Origin: Panorpa germanica
Taxonomy: Eukaryota; Arthropoda; Insecta; Mecoptera; Panorpidae
Length of the DNA stretch: 64,000 nt
Assembly (NCBI GenBank): GCA_963678705.1
Contig: OY783211.1
Location: forward strand, 16,878,603-16,942,602
Direction of reading: 5' to 3'
The notes under the pieces were generated by a model. The model saw only the letters and a program-made list of their open reading frames with translations. It did not search any database and was not told where the DNA came from. Position 1 is the first letter of the stretch. Every line of letters begins with the position of its first letter. This document shows positions 1 through 12,800 of this stretch, one piece after another. The position numbers and the translations under genes were made by a program.

Positions 1-769
1 GAAGATGCCCTCTTGTTAATCGCTTGTTGCGTTGCCGACACTCTAGACATTTTAAATAATATTATCAAATAAGTTAATTAGCATAAGTGCATATAATTAG
101 AAGCTCGTAAATAAAAAACAATATTTACATTACCCAAATTTATAACGAAAATTTGTTTTCTATATTTTAAGGGAACTTGATTTGAGTGACACACGGATTT
201 TTACAAGAAATGTTATATTTAGTGTGGGATGCGTTCTTAGCAATTTTATAATTTAGCGCAGGTTGTGAAGAGGCAGTTTAACAAATTAATTTCAATCAAC
301 GGTCAAGTCACGTGCAGATGTTTGCATCATTCAAGTGATAACTTGATACCTATAATTATATGTTAAATATATTACTCCGACCCTGGTAGCCTGTCATTAT
401 ATCGATTCTATGCAATAAAGTGGATTGTTACATAGAGCCAGTAGAAAATCGTTATAATAATTATCGCTTGGTAGCCAAGATTTTACTCAAGGGATTCAAT
501 TTACAGTAAAAATAACGGAGAACAAAGAATTTGTAATTTAAAAAGTGCCCCGGTAATTATTTATAAAAATCTTTTTTTTATTAAGTTGTTAGCACTCTCA
601 GCCAAGGTAAAGGAAGATCAATTTTGTGTACAGCAGAAGGTTGAAATTTTTACGAAATAATTTTACCTTTTTTTACCTATATTATTGTATATATTGATAT
701 AGTAAACTACTCTGGACAACTCATGTTCAAATATTATTTAATCACAATTCACGCAAAAAATGTAACACT

Positions 770-890
770 ATAATTAGCTTGTTGTAAGCTAGTAAATGTG
801 AAACTGCTTACAAAACATTTTCTCTATGAAAACTACAAAATGAACCTTAGAAGTAACTTATAGCAAGCTAGAAAGTGTGAATATTTTATA
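770..890. repeat. Dispersed repeat, paired AGCTAG-AAATGTGAA motifs
   Basis: Two direct motifs of the form AAGCTAGxAAxTGTGAA lie about 85 bp apart. A related pair with the same spacing occurs at about 21025-21125, and a single motif at about 3490-3518. The family is not recognised, and no terminal inverted repeats or target duplications were identified. Confidence 0.4.
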
Positions 891-3077
891 AGATATGAGG
901 AATAAAACAAAATAAAATTAAAGGGACAAGCACCTCATCAAGTTTAAATACTAGTGACATCACAACTATAATAATCTACCGAAAGAATACATAACTCCAT
1001 AGAGTTGTATATAATAAAATAGTTCAATGAGGAAGAATAGCTAAAGTTTGGTTAGTATCACATGATCATTCTAGTTGTTTGTATATAGTTATGTTGACAG
1101 CAGTATTATGTAGTTCTAAACCTTATCTTGTCTAAACTGCTTTAATTTCCGCCTTTGGGGACAGTTTCCGATAAATGTACCCGATCATTGATTCTCTGTA
1201 CCCGTACGCTGATCTTCTTTCTGCTGCATCTCATCTGACAACAGGTTTCGCGCCTATCAACATGTCGCTAATATATTTAATATATCTCATACATATATTA
1301 TCCTATTAATATTATGTATATATATAGCGGTTGGTCCGTAAAAGCTATGAAAGCTGTACTTGCCTAATACCTAATTCTTTTACTTTTAACACAATACCTA
1401 AAATTTTTATTTAATATACACTGATGTTTATTATTTATATTGTTTATCATATATTGAGTTCTTGAATATGTTCTTATCACCTTAAAGTACATGTGTTTTC
1501 TATAGCTTCGCAAATTTACCAATAATGTGTATGTGTAATGTGTTTTACGCCATTCACTGTATAAGGTACGTGAATAAAAGAGATAAAATTAATTTCACAA
1601 ATGTTATATGCACCGACAACGAGATCAAAGCAAGCTAAATATTAAATTAATTTTAAACTTGCTAGCATAATATATAAGGACTAATTTAAAAAATATATCA
1701 ACAAAAACATAATATAAGTCATTAAACAAAAAAAAGATAATTTTTAAATAACAATTCTAAATTTCTAAAGCGAGGATACATTTTTTTAATACTGTAACTA
1801 ATGATGAAAGATTAAACACAGTAAAAACAATGGACACAAAGATTAAAAAACAATTAAATTGTAATAATTGAACACGTGCCGGCGAACCGACCTTAATTGA
1901 ATTAAATTATAAAAAATGTATACAAAAACTGTATTAAAATACCTGTTTATTTAAAATAATTAAATTCAATTATTTATAAAATTTAAAATAAAATCAAAAT
2001 TTAAATTAATTTTTACGCTTTAATGTTTTTAGTAGTAATAAAAAACAGGTATGTTATAAGAGGGGATAGTCTAAGAAGTGTGGGGAAGGGCAAGAGGTTT
2101 AATTTAAGTCATACTAGAGCTTTCTTACACTGGAACAACCGACTATGGAGGACTAGATTGCAATAGATTGTATTGGAGTTGTTTCGCACTTCATCATTAA
2201 AGCAAACTTCTTCTTTAAAGTTTATCAATACACACTATATTGAAATAGGTAATCGTAAATTTGTATATGTTCTTTCTTTATAATTCTACAAATTATAGTA
2301 CAGAATTTATTACTAATTGCGAGACCAGGAAATATGGCGAAAATTTAAGCGGCAAAACAATAAATTCAAATTTTAAATACCTATATTTTCAGTAACTTTT
2401 AGACAGTTAGAATTTCCTCAATCTACAATTAATTTACATCTAGTCACCTGTAGTAAAAAGCACAACGAAATGTAAACCATAATTTGCCTTATAGTAAGCT
2501 AGCACTGCAAGACAATGTAAGATAAGACTTGGTTAAGCATTTGGTTAAATAGAATGGTTTGGTGAAGTTCTAGTCACTCGTACATTTCAATTCTAACGTT
2601 TTACAAGTTGGAGCAACATACAGAAAATCAATTTTAGTTCAAATTGATTCCCTACCTGTCACAGGAGTCGGTTTTATTCAACGGTGAGCAGTCGTTGCGT
2701 CGTCTGTAGCTCATAAAAGAGACATTCCCTATGAACGACTGAATAGAAAACAAACGCGCTCATGACAGAAAACTAAAAAATGAATTAAAGTAATAGAAAT
2801 GAAATAGAATTTACTCCAAAATGTTTACTGGGCAGGTTACATTTATTTACGTAAAATATTTACAAAACTAATCCATTCTCAGATAAACTAGTTTCATCAC
2901 CATCTTGTCATTCTCCTTCATGTACCATAATTTATGCGGCGGTCTCAACTTCCCCATCGTATTCCCTGAAGGTATAGTTAAGTAATGGTGGTCTCCTAGT
3001 CGGACTCTAGTCACCTAGACTTAGCGCAATTAATTTACTATCAACATAAGGCAACGCAGGACTTCCAGATGAGCTGG

Positions 3078-3101
3078 ATCGATGTATCGATGTATCGATG
3101 G
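3078..3101. repeat. Short tandem repeat (ATCGATGT)3
   Basis: Three consecutive 8-bp units ATCGATGT, the last ending in G. It is a simple microsatellite-like run with no evident function. Confidence 0.8.
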
Positions 3102-3521
3102 ATGAACGTCTCAGTGTCAGACATGTGTGATTAGCGCTGTGTTATTATCGACATAATATTATTATAATTCGGTCATATACCTTATACATTAATCCCTTTA
3201 AACCTAACCTTGTTGCCGAGGGGCGTAGAACCAAGAATATGTAAATTGTCGGTTGGTTACATGAAGTAAAACTTGACGCTTAGTACATACCACGCGCAGC
3301 TGTAACGAACCGAACACAAACAAACCTGGACGGACGCAGACGCGAGTTCAAAGACATTTACAATTATTCTGTTTAGAAAATCACAATATTTATTATTTAT
3401 CTAAACTACAAATAATATTTAGTCATGAATTGTTATTATAAATGTAATTGCAATAAATCATAGAGAAGTCGAATCACAAGTAGACTATAATTAGCTTGTA
3501 GTAAGCCAGCAAATGTGACTG

Positions 3522-3833
3522 CACTGAATAAGTTCATAAGATGACATATAGATAACGCCACTATTTACAAATCGATATGATTTTTAGATAGTACAAACTT
3601 TCAAACGATATGTGTCACAAATTTCATGGCATTCTGATAATTAGTTTAAGAGTTACAGTGGAAAAAGTATTTTTTTCCCATTAAATTCAAATTTTTACAT
3701 TGTTTTGAAAGTTACAAAAGTAGAGTCACTAAAATCACTGTCACTTTTACACAAATTTTTGGAATGTCATGAAATTTTGAGACACATCGTTTAAAGGTTG
3801 TTACTATCTTGTGTTAAAAACTTATGATATGAG
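3522..3833. mobile_element. Foldback derivative of the local mariner family
   Basis: The left half reads CACTGAATAAGTTCATAAG followed by the family core (ATGATTTTTAGATAGTAC). The right half carries the same core in inverse orientation and ends with CTTATGATATGAG. The element is therefore a pair of mariner 5' ends facing outward around a short AT-rich centre, with no transposase left. The other copies (9676, 15718, 24040, 47169, 53690) are single-ended. It is probably a non-autonomous rearranged copy. Confidence 0.6.
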
Positions 3834-4653
3834 AAGTTTTTTATTCACATTTTTCAATAATTCATTTTGTAATTAATTCTAACAGTTATTAAAGATAAAC
3901 TATACTACGGTTAATTTTTTAATAACATTTTAAAATTCTTTCAAAATTGACCTCCTACAAATACACAATTTCCAATTTGCCACGCCTCGATATATTAACA
4001 TAATTGGTCGTTGCGTAATCTTTAAATATCCGAGATATCGAATGTCGTGAAATTCCTGCTTGGAATATCTAAACAGGTAATGAAATCGCTAAATAATCTT
4101 GTATAATCTGAACCAGAATAATCTTATAACAAGTACAAACAACATAACTCAATTAATTTAAGATTATTTGTTAATTGCAGATAAAAGTAAACATAGTTCG
4201 TAATCGTAAGAAAAGGAAATGATAAAATATAACGCACCCATCGTTTAAAGTACAACATTACTTTATTCTTCATAGTTTTGTGTAATTTGACACCGAGATT
4301 GCATATACTTTTAAAGTATTATAATTTTGTTTCATTTATTTTACGTTTGGAAATGTAAAGTGTTCATAAAAAATGATCATTTCTGAATTAACAAGCTTAA
4401 ATATTAAATTCTTTCCCACCGTTTCAAGGACCGGAGGCGCCTAATTATTTTTCAAATAAGAGGAACAATATTTTTCCGTCAAATCTTTCAAAAATTTATT
4501 GCCAATAAATAAAATGATTTCAACAAAGAATGTAGTAATTAGTTACAGTCAAATACAATTTATTAAAAACTAAATTACCGCGTTAACGAATGGAACTTTG
4601 CGAGCAAAGTAGTTGACGATTTCGCTGAAATCTAGCTCTCGGAGTTAATCACT
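3834..4653. other. AT-rich non-coding stretch
   Basis: No gene, RNA or recognisable element was seen. Confidence 0.5.
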
Positions 4654-4897
4654 TTAAACACTAAGTAGGGTTACGTGTTCAATCCAACTGAAGGACCCCT
4701 CTCTTATGGAGGTTCCGGGACAGTAGCCCCGCCTGCCCTCATTAATTAAATATTCCTCACCTCTTTTTTCTCTTCTCCTCCTTCTTACTGCGCGATTCAT
4801 CCTCTTCTTTCTTTCTTCTTTACCAATAGTTCCTCCAGACTCAACTAGCTTTCTATCCTTTCCCTTATCCTGCTCTTCCTCCTCCTTCCCATACATT
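4654..4897 (-). pseudogene. LINE C-terminal tail remnant
   Basis: The minus strand reads a purine-rich, Glu/Lys/Arg-rich frame that begins RRMYGKEEEE and stays open for 80 codons. The RMYGKEEE start resembles the zinc-finger-like C-terminal segment (CRMCGKEEETxEHV) of insect non-LTR retrotransposon polyproteins. Related tails are seen at 17776, 58884 and 62820. The cysteines are lost, so this is a decayed 3' end. The assignment rests on pattern recall, and a low-complexity frame is the alternative. Confidence 0.45.
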
Positions 4898-5700
4898 CTG
4901 CGTGCCCTCTTTTCATACCCTCTCTAATATTTGCTTGCCTGAATACAGCGATAATTTAAATTTCTTTGTACCAAATCTCAGCAATATTTCGCACTAGGAT
5001 CTCCCTGGCCATGTGGTGTTGTGAACTTCAACACTTCGATCCTGGCTTGAACTGGTTAATCTTAGCCTGGGTTATTCATTAGATAGAAATAAATAAAGTT
5101 ACATCAAGTCTTGAATATTACACAGTTCTGTATCTTCAATCTTTAATAAATACAAATTAAATGCTGTTAGTGGGCAAGCGCATCATTTGTCATCAATTCT
5201 CTTAATTTTTGTAATATAATAATAACAATAAGGTTAGGGAAAGAACAATTGATCTTGTTGGGACAGCTAATACTTTAATAAATACGTATAATACGTAATA
5301 AAGATAATACGTTTTTTAATAAATAATACTACACCAATATTATAAACTACTTATGATGTGTAAATTCCAATTATTCTTGACAGAGATCACTCCGAAATGA
5401 GTTCGACTTTTTTATAACCCCACTACTTGTATTTAATAATTATTTTACAAGTTCCTCGTTCATAAAGTACGAGTATCAGTTCAAGTTATGAATAACATAA
5501 TGCGTTTCAGAATCACCTGCAACACGCGTCCAATCTAAATGACATTAGGCACGCAGATGGAGTTACTCAGTATCACCGTGTAGTGCATATATCGCAGGGA
5601 AAACTCGCACGCAACTCAACGTGGATATCTCTGAGTTATTCGTATCAACCTGGAGTTATGTTTGTAGCTTTCAACACTTATCTGGCACGATAGCAAACTA

Positions 5701-5841
5701 CTAAGAGTTGGTCCAGCTCTGCAATGCATCAGCATCAGTGTGAATGCCTTCAGCGCATTTCTGCGTCCAGTTGTCTGATTTAAAAGCCATAAGCAATGAC
5801 GTATGGTTTGCATATTTCAGAAATCCGTTAGAGTTCAGATA
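5701..5841 (-). pseudogene. Reverse transcriptase fragment (non-LTR retrotransposon)
   Basis: A 46-codon minus-strand frame contains GFLKYANHTSLLMAFKSDN and ends HTDADALQSWTNS before a stop. This matches the palm region of LINE reverse transcriptases: the YADDT-x-LL catalytic box, then a helix leading to a LxxWxxxN motif. The catalytic YADD is changed to YANH and stops bound the frame on both sides, so it is a dead fragment. A Jockey/CR1-like clade is likely but not certain. Confidence 0.6.
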
Positions 5842-8240
5842 TCAAATGAATTCCACATTTACCTGTACTTAGAGTACTTGTTCTAGATATGAGGTACTAG
5901 ATACAGTGATGGTCATACAAACGGACTATCCTCGGTATTGTCCAACCAGGTTTCTTTGACGAGCAATCCTTGCAACGCATTCTGATCCCAAATGTTGCCA
6001 TACCAAACATACGCCTTCCCTCCCGCTTTTTTCTCTTTCACGTTATACTAAAAAGAGTTAGACTACTTTTTATCTACAATCACTATTTGACATATCAGCT
6101 ACTTATAAATCCTCTGAATCTTATATCACACAACTATTGCAATAGTAACAATAATTAGTTTACAAGACTCTATTAATGAAGCAATTTTATAACCTGTTAC
6201 TCTATCTAGCATAATTCCATTTGATTGGATTAGATTGCCTAATTAATTTATTACGACGAAACATTTTCAGCAGTACTTGTACCCTTTGACTCTTATTTTT
6301 ATTTTGGTCTGAATTGCATTAATAATTGCAAAGTACTATTTCATTTTAATTAGCTACCTCGTTGATAATAGTGATGTCAATAGTATACAATATATTGTAG
6401 ATGTTTCTTAAATCGATTGTCGATGTTAATTTTTCGAAATTGTATCGATTCCTAAATGTACCGCTTTGTTTTAACTGTGTACAAGCAATAGTGTCGCGCC
6501 CATTTATATGTCTTCAACATAACCTCAGAAAACTTTAAACAAAATTAAGTCAGTTAGATATAAGTTGGAAGATATCTGACATTAAAGATCGCACGATACT
6601 TTTTGTTGTATTTAAGGTTTAAATTGTTCATTTGATGCATTTAATGCAGTATTTTAATAACTCTTTGTTTAATTATTATTCCTTGATTAAATACAATACA
6701 TATGAACCTAATTATTTTAAAATTGACTACACCGTTTTTTATAAAAATGAAATCAAATTTTTATAATTTTAACACGTTACACATTTTAATGAGAATATTA
6801 TTGTTTAAATTCCAAACGTAATACATGACCTTTATTAAGATTTAATATGAAGAAAATTATAGACCACTTCGTTATCGAGATATTAATATTTAAAATGTGA
6901 ATTTTTCAATTAACTCGAGAAATAAAAATAATAGTAGTAGCGATGTGGCAACAGCGCTTTCATATTGCTATGAAATAAGCACGGTTATTTGGTTATGTCG
7001 GCAACTGAACGTAAACAAGATGCACACTACCACTCAGCGTAGTTGCCACGTTAAATTCTGTATTACTATGGATGTATGTGTGAGACTGTACATTCGCTTC
7101 GGCTATTTTATATTCGCAATACACTAAACTATACTTTTGAATCAGGCTGTCAGTGACCAGTTATAAAATAAAGGGAAATATCGGACAACATCGATACAGT
7201 TTCCGTAATTAATTCTGTATTATAATTTTGAGCGTCCCTAGTTGTTGCTTGATAGGAATGTCAGTAAATAGTTAACCGTTACATGGATAAAAAGGCCCCT
7301 GCGCCGTCCAGGCCAGGCCAGTCTTAGTCTATATTTAAATGAAATGAAAACTAGTCTCGATTTAGCAATTAACGTGTTAAATACCAGGTGATTAAGTTAT
7401 TGTAAAAAACGTTGTTATCGAAATACTCTATTAAAAGCCTGGCTTTAAGTACTGAATACGCAAGGGAGGTGAATGCGTGTGTTCTACAGCAGTGGCTCTC
7501 AAGCTGTGAGATATATCGAAACAATTATCGCGATTCATGGCTTTGTGACTTCACATCCAGTTTAAAATTCGTCTTCCTAAAAGAAAAAAACAAAATTAGA
7601 TTAAATTTTTTGAATATATTTAGTTTAATTAAAACATCACATTACAGTGTTTAGTTGGTATCTATTTTTTGTAGTCTGAATTCTATTATTCATAACCCAA
7701 AAGACCTTTTTTCATTTGTTGCTGCAATTGAGTAAGGTGTTGCCTTACTCTGCAGCCTAGTTAGCCTCTGGTTAATCAAGAACTGAAATACTCTTTTACT
7801 AAAGTCTCTTGAAATCTAATTATAGATTGTTTCAGTAATTAGATAACGTCTAATTGAGTCGTTCTAGAATCTAGACTGTGTTTTCTACTCCCACAATAAA
7901 TAACAACTGGTTTATACAAGTACTGCAATAACTTTAATAATACAGCAACATCATATACCATCGTTTTTTTATCTTCTTTGTCCGATCATAATTAATAAGC
8001 CTCATACCATTTTATTGAGTCTGATATTATTATTACGTAATTGATTATTCCGTCATTGCCTGATGATACATTTCTTGTTCCATTCATCCCAGATGCCATT
8101 GCATAAGTCTGATTGGTGAAGGATCATGGAGATGATCTAAATCCTATTTACATCATATGATTTTATTGTTACTTTCCTGGTAGTATATTAAACACAGAGT
8201 GTTTTAAATGAGATGATGCTATTTGTAATTGAAATAATTA
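5842..8240. other. AT-rich non-coding stretch
   Basis: Several open frames of 60-80 codons occur, but none has splice context, codon bias or a family motif. Nothing else is supported. Confidence 0.5.
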
Positions 8241-8315
8241 TTAATCCAGCGGGATCTTTTGGCGCATTAATTCTATCAAATTTTCCATTACTTCTGCGTT
8301 GCTAAAGGGTCTTTT
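8241..8315 (-). other. Short possible coding remnant
   Basis: A minus-strand frame begins after an AG (GTACAG) and reads RPFSNAEVMENLIELMRQK before ending IPLD and a TAA stop. The composition looks protein-like, but it is only 25 codons. It could be a terminal exon or a transposon remnant. No family is recognised. Confidence 0.2.
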
Positions 8316-8756
8316 CTGTACGCTGTGTTTTTAAAATTATCGCTAACTTACTAAGTATAATTAAAAATAAAAGCGTGAGATGCATTTAATAATTTAGACC
8401 TTTTTTCTTTAATATGAAACTATATGAGACTTAATGGGCAAATGAAAAAGCGTGGGTAAGAGCAAGATACTTAACTCTGACTGCTGTGTCTTCTGGGTCG
8501 TTTCTCGGACCAGAGTTTTCTGACTGTTAAATTGATTATGTACATACATAATCATAAACTTATTAGTCAGCGTTGTAGTTCACATATATGAGGCCACGAC
8601 ATCACAAAAACTGGCTGCTTAGTAGAAGGTTAATGGTGACGTTTAACTTTTGAACGAATTTTACTTTCTAAACCTTTTAACCTAAAATTTACTTTTTATT
8701 TAACTATTGGAATTTACGTACTAATAAACCTAATGATATTAAGTAAATTTTGTGAC

Positions 8757-8812
8757 ACTGATCTACTGACTTGTGAGTAGTGGATCCAGTGATCCACTTC
8801 CTCCTACTTCAA
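8757..8812 (+). repeat. Inverted dispersed repeat, copy 1 (GGATCC core)
   Basis: It contains CTGACTTGTGAGTAGTGGAT followed by CCAGTGATCCACTTCCTC. An inverted copy of about 60 bp lies at 12337-12395. The family is unknown. Confidence 0.55.
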
Positions 8813-9675
8813 ATTATAATTGTATGTACTTGTCTTTATATATAAATTTGCCGGTATTTGTATTGGGAATAAGTCTATGGGCACTCTGGTACATTTTTTA
8901 GATTTCAGTAAACTATAAAAAAAAATTATAAAAAAAATAAAAATGTCTTGTGTACATGTTAAACGAAGTGTGAATTGTCTTTACAAATTAATAATAACTA
9001 GTCGTCCGCAGTCGTAGATCAAGACAATCTGAGCAATGCGAGGATAAATAACATATTTTGCTCTAATTAAGACGGTATTTTGTGTTCAGTTATAGATAGG
9101 TATTAGAAGTTAGGAATTATATATAAAAAAAGAAAGAAAAAAGTTGGCGAGAACATAAATCAAACTAATAAAGTTAACCGCAGAGTCTTTATTAATCAAG
9201 ACATCGCATCAAATCTAGTTACTTATTCATATTTTTTATTTGTGGACATATCTTATATGAAAATATACTTTTTATTGGAGCTTTATAAAAAACTTTCATT
9301 TGGTATCTTATTGATTTCTAAGAATTTTACATTACTCTGAAATCCACCCAGTTCCAACATCACATTGTTCATAAATTTTCTAAACAATAAGAAAATAGAT
9401 AGCCATTGTAATTGCTACAAATAAACATTTAGTAATTTGTTATTTCTTTTATAAAATTATCTGCTATAATAGTAATGCCCTAAGGTATAAAATAAGTCTG
9501 TACTGTTTTGTAAGTAAAGACTGGTTTATATTACAGTAGTAAGTTAATTTGTTACAAAATAGATAATTGCAACTTGTAGTTGGGGTGCTCCCACACTGAA
9601 CTAAATAGAACAGAGCTTGGTTCTAGAAATATCACAACATTTTAGAAATAATAAATGAAATATACATCGTTACAT

Positions 9676-10009
9676 ATAACACACCACTCAATAAGTTCGT
9701 CGAATGACTCATAGATGGCACCACTATTGACAAATCCATATGATTTTTAGATTGTACCAACCTTCAAACGATTTGTCTGAAAATTTCATGACATTCCACT
9801 TATTAGTTTACAAGTTGCAGTGGTTTTAGTGACGCTACTTTTATAATTTCAAAACAATTGAAAAATCTGAATTTTGTGTGTTGATAAAGCATTGCTTTTT
9901 AATGGAAAATATAGCGTTTAAACAAAGTAATGGCTTGACTCGAAATGAGAAAATGAGCAAAATCGAAAAACTTTTTTCTTATCTGAACAAAAGCGAATGT
10001 TACTTATGA
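9676..10009 (+). mobile_element. Mariner transposon 5' end with transposase start remnant
   Basis: It begins CACCACTCAATAAGTTCG, then the conserved leader of this family (ATGATTTTTAGATTGTACC and the TAGTTTACAAGTTGCAGTGG region). From 9860 a frame reads EFCVLIKHCFLMENIAFKQS, matching the N-terminal helix-turn-helix of mariner transposases (consensus EFRVLIKHCFLMGKNTxQA). Homology fades after about 30 codons and the frame ends at 10009, so the catalytic DD(34)D domain is absent. It is a dead 5' fragment. Confidence 0.7.
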
Positions 10010-12336
10010 GTGAGACAGCGCAAATAACTGTCTCACTCACCTATTATTCCATTGTAAACGTGCCTTACTTTATATCCTTTAGCGAATATCAATAAAATAT
10101 ACTAAATCAGTTATAAGAAAACCTAAGTATCGAAGAGTCTTGACGCGGCGCGACGCGACCTTTCTAAAGTCCATCGATATCCCGTAAGACGTTGCGTTAC
10201 AGTGTATCAGCATCAAACGTTACGTACTGGAACTTATATGCGCCGCGGCATGTGTAAGATGTTATAAATGAAAACAATAAATAATATTCTTATCAAATTG
10301 ACCACTTATGCACATTGAAGATAACATTGAACCAGAACGTATGGTTCGCATTCGCATTGAACGGTTATCGACTAAAAGCACGTAAGATTATAAAGAAAAT
10401 GCAATACGTCTATTGATTCGAAAGGTGCATTCACAGCCATAGAAATAAAACTCAGAGGTGTTTTTATTAATACTCACCCACACAACGCCATTTACTATTG
10501 GCTACTGGTTTTATTCAAAGCGATTTCTTAAAATAACATTAGTGATGCTCGTCTACACTGTTCTCAAAAAATGTTCTTAATTTTAATACAAATTTAATAG
10601 ACAAATGCGTAGTAAAATTAAGAACCGGGTATTAATTTTTTAAAGATGAATTTATGTCTGAATTTATTAAAGAATTCTAATATTTTGGTATTTGAATTGT
10701 TTTAATATCTGGCCTTAGATATGCTTTAGAACTGTTCTAAAATTTATAAAGTTTTTTTGAGAGTGAACTTATCAGCTTGGATAGCACTTAACACTTTGGA
10801 TTTGGATGTATTGAATGAAATATGAAAAAGAGGGAAAGCAGAAGGAAATGCGTATGCATACACCAATTGATTCGTTTACGCCGAAAGGTAACGCTTACTG
10901 TACATTAAACAAATACCGTTTTATACGACTTCACTCCCGCTTTTCTTCCCTTCCAGACTTCTACTTGTTATTCAATAAATCCGATGCATTAATATCTTAT
11001 ATTTAGTCTTTTTGCTTGATAAATTTGAGTTGTCTAATAGTTGTCAAATCTAAATATGTAAATATGTTTTAAAAAATTACCATAACATGATTTCATTTAA
11101 CATTAACGTGGACAATTTACAGGATAATCTACAAACTCCTTCGGATAGTATGTTATTCACTCTGGCAACTTAAATATGAAAATATGTTTGCAAAAAATAT
11201 TAAATTTTTATACTATTGATTTAAACATAGCCTTAAACTTAGATAAGTATAAAAACATAGTCTTTAGATAAGCAAATGATATACAATGTGGTTTTAATAT
11301 TTATTATATGTAAATTAATTAGTGGATTAATTAGAATTCAAATAGGAAGACGCTCAACTATAAGTCAAGTGATTATAAAATAATAACACTAGTAAAAAAC
11401 TAGTAAAAAATAAATAAATAAAAGTAAATGTAAAATAGTAGGTGGTATGGTACTATGATGCTTGTCTCAAGAGTGTGGCAGCTCTAAGATGCTAAATTAT
11501 TAGTAGGAAGCATTCAGTAAGGACTAATGCAAAGCTACCCGTTAGAATTTACGTAAATTGTGCATTACAAATAGAACAGTAGATGTCGTTCGACACAAAT
11601 CGCCTGCTTCAAGCAGTTTTCATTGTTACCGTTAATTCCACGGCACTTGTTCAGCGTTTATATTGTTGTTCTCGGACTTATCAGGCCTATTGTTATGCGA
11701 ATTGTTTTACTTTTACAACAATCATAGTTTTCTTTTATTTTTATAGAAGAAAATAAGATAAAAAGTTTCAAACATGTGATCAATGAAATTGTAAGTAATT
11801 GAATAGAAAAAAATGCAGTGGTTTATATACATCAATGAAAGGTCACCTAAGCCAGAAAGGAAAACACGAAATAATAATGGTAAATAGTAATTAATGCAAA
11901 GTGAGCTTCATGAGTGCAATACCTGTAACGTAAATGACCTTTGACACAAGTCAAAGTTTTGTCAAGTTCATTCTTGGTACATCGACAAATGTCTCGCCGA
12001 AAGTGCAGTATCACAGTGATATATCGATTATTAAATTCTTTGATAAATTATCTTGCTATCAATTTGCTGAAATCTAAAACATGTACCATGCTCAAGAGAC
12101 GAGTGCCCACAGACTTATTCCCACTGCAAATACCGAGTAAACAATCTGATGAAGTGTCTAGTTTTGTGCCGTTTCTATCACTATTGCACTTCAATTATAA
12201 TTCCAACAGTTGTTGGACATTTTATATGAGCGACTGCGATAAATTGATCTGTAAAGAACTCTTTCATAATAAAAAAATCATACGCATCTTCAATATGTCA
12301 AAGTAACTCCAAAATGTTTACTGTATAATTTAAAGT
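10010..12336. other. AT-rich non-coding stretch
   Basis: It includes a small CpG-rich patch at about 10140-10250. An open frame of 121 codons at 11941-12306 has no splice or family support. No gene was identified. Confidence 0.5.
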
Positions 12337-12395
12337 AAGAGGAAGTGGGCCACTGGATCCACTCCTCACAAGCCAGTAGTTCAGTGATACTGAAT
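12337..12395 (-). repeat. Inverted dispersed repeat, copy 2 (GGATCC core)
   Basis: This is the reverse complement of the repeat at 8757-8812 with scattered mismatches, including the shared GTGGATCCAGTG core. Confidence 0.55.
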
Positions 12396-12582
12396 TTGTT
12401 TAATATAATTAGGTTGATAGCTTGTAAGTTCTCGTTGTTAATATAAAAGAATATATTTGAAAGGTATGCCTTCCAATTTCATTGGCTGAACGTATTGGTG
12501 AACACAATTACATTGTTTGCTATAGATACACGTAATAATAATGCGAATAATTCAGGCTAGAACAACGTTAAATGTATTGCAC

Positions 12583-12714
12583 TTAGAGCGTGTAGAACTC
12601 GATCTCGAACTCGTAGCCTCCAGGAGCAGCTCTGAGCTTTCGGAGATCACGATTTGCTAAACACATGCAGGATGCTGCGGCTGGACCGCTGCCGGGCTCC
12701 TCTCCATACACTTT
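12583..12714 (-). other. Candidate terminal exon in a GC-rich island
   Basis: On the minus strand an acceptor (GACTTTTTCTAG) precedes a 44-codon frame that starts KVYGEEPGSGPAAAS, continues CLANRDLRKLR and ends GGYEFEIEFYTL with a TAA stop. An in-frame TAG lies immediately upstream, so translation would require splicing there. The island is much richer in GC than its surroundings. GC-rich DNA has few stops, and the other minus frames are also partly open, so this may be a regulatory island or repeat instead. No protein family is recognised. Confidence 0.25.
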
Positions 12715-12782
12715 CTAGAAAAAGTCTGTTTGTTGGGATCAAACAGCGTATCTCAATCAGTAAGGTCATCAGTTCTGAGTGC

Positions 12783-12792
12783 GCGCATGCGC
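12783..12792. promoter_or_regulatory. NRF-1/Ewg-type palindrome GCGCATGCGC
   Basis: A perfect GCGCATGCGC lies beside the GC-rich island at 12583-12800. NRF-1, and its insect homologue Erect wing, bind such sites in promoters. Function here is inferred only from the motif and its position. Confidence 0.35.
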
Positions 12793-12800
12793 ACTGTACT

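Larger units (their letters stand above)
1..3521. other. AT-rich non-coding stretch
   Basis: No gene is recognisable here. It holds a short dispersed repeat near 770-890, a tiny tandem repeat at 3078-3101 and GC-richer patches near 1150-1265 and 3290-3350. Open frames are short and have no recognisable family signature. Confidence 0.6.

Noticed and set aside
1165..1250. Minus-strand frame ARNLLSDEMQQKEDQRTG with a stop
   Set aside because: Only about 22 codons after a weak acceptor, and it cannot be told apart from chance in a GC-richer patch.
11941..12306. 121-codon plus-strand frame
   Set aside because: No family motif, no splice or promoter context, and AT-driven composition. It overlaps no repeat protein that I recognise.
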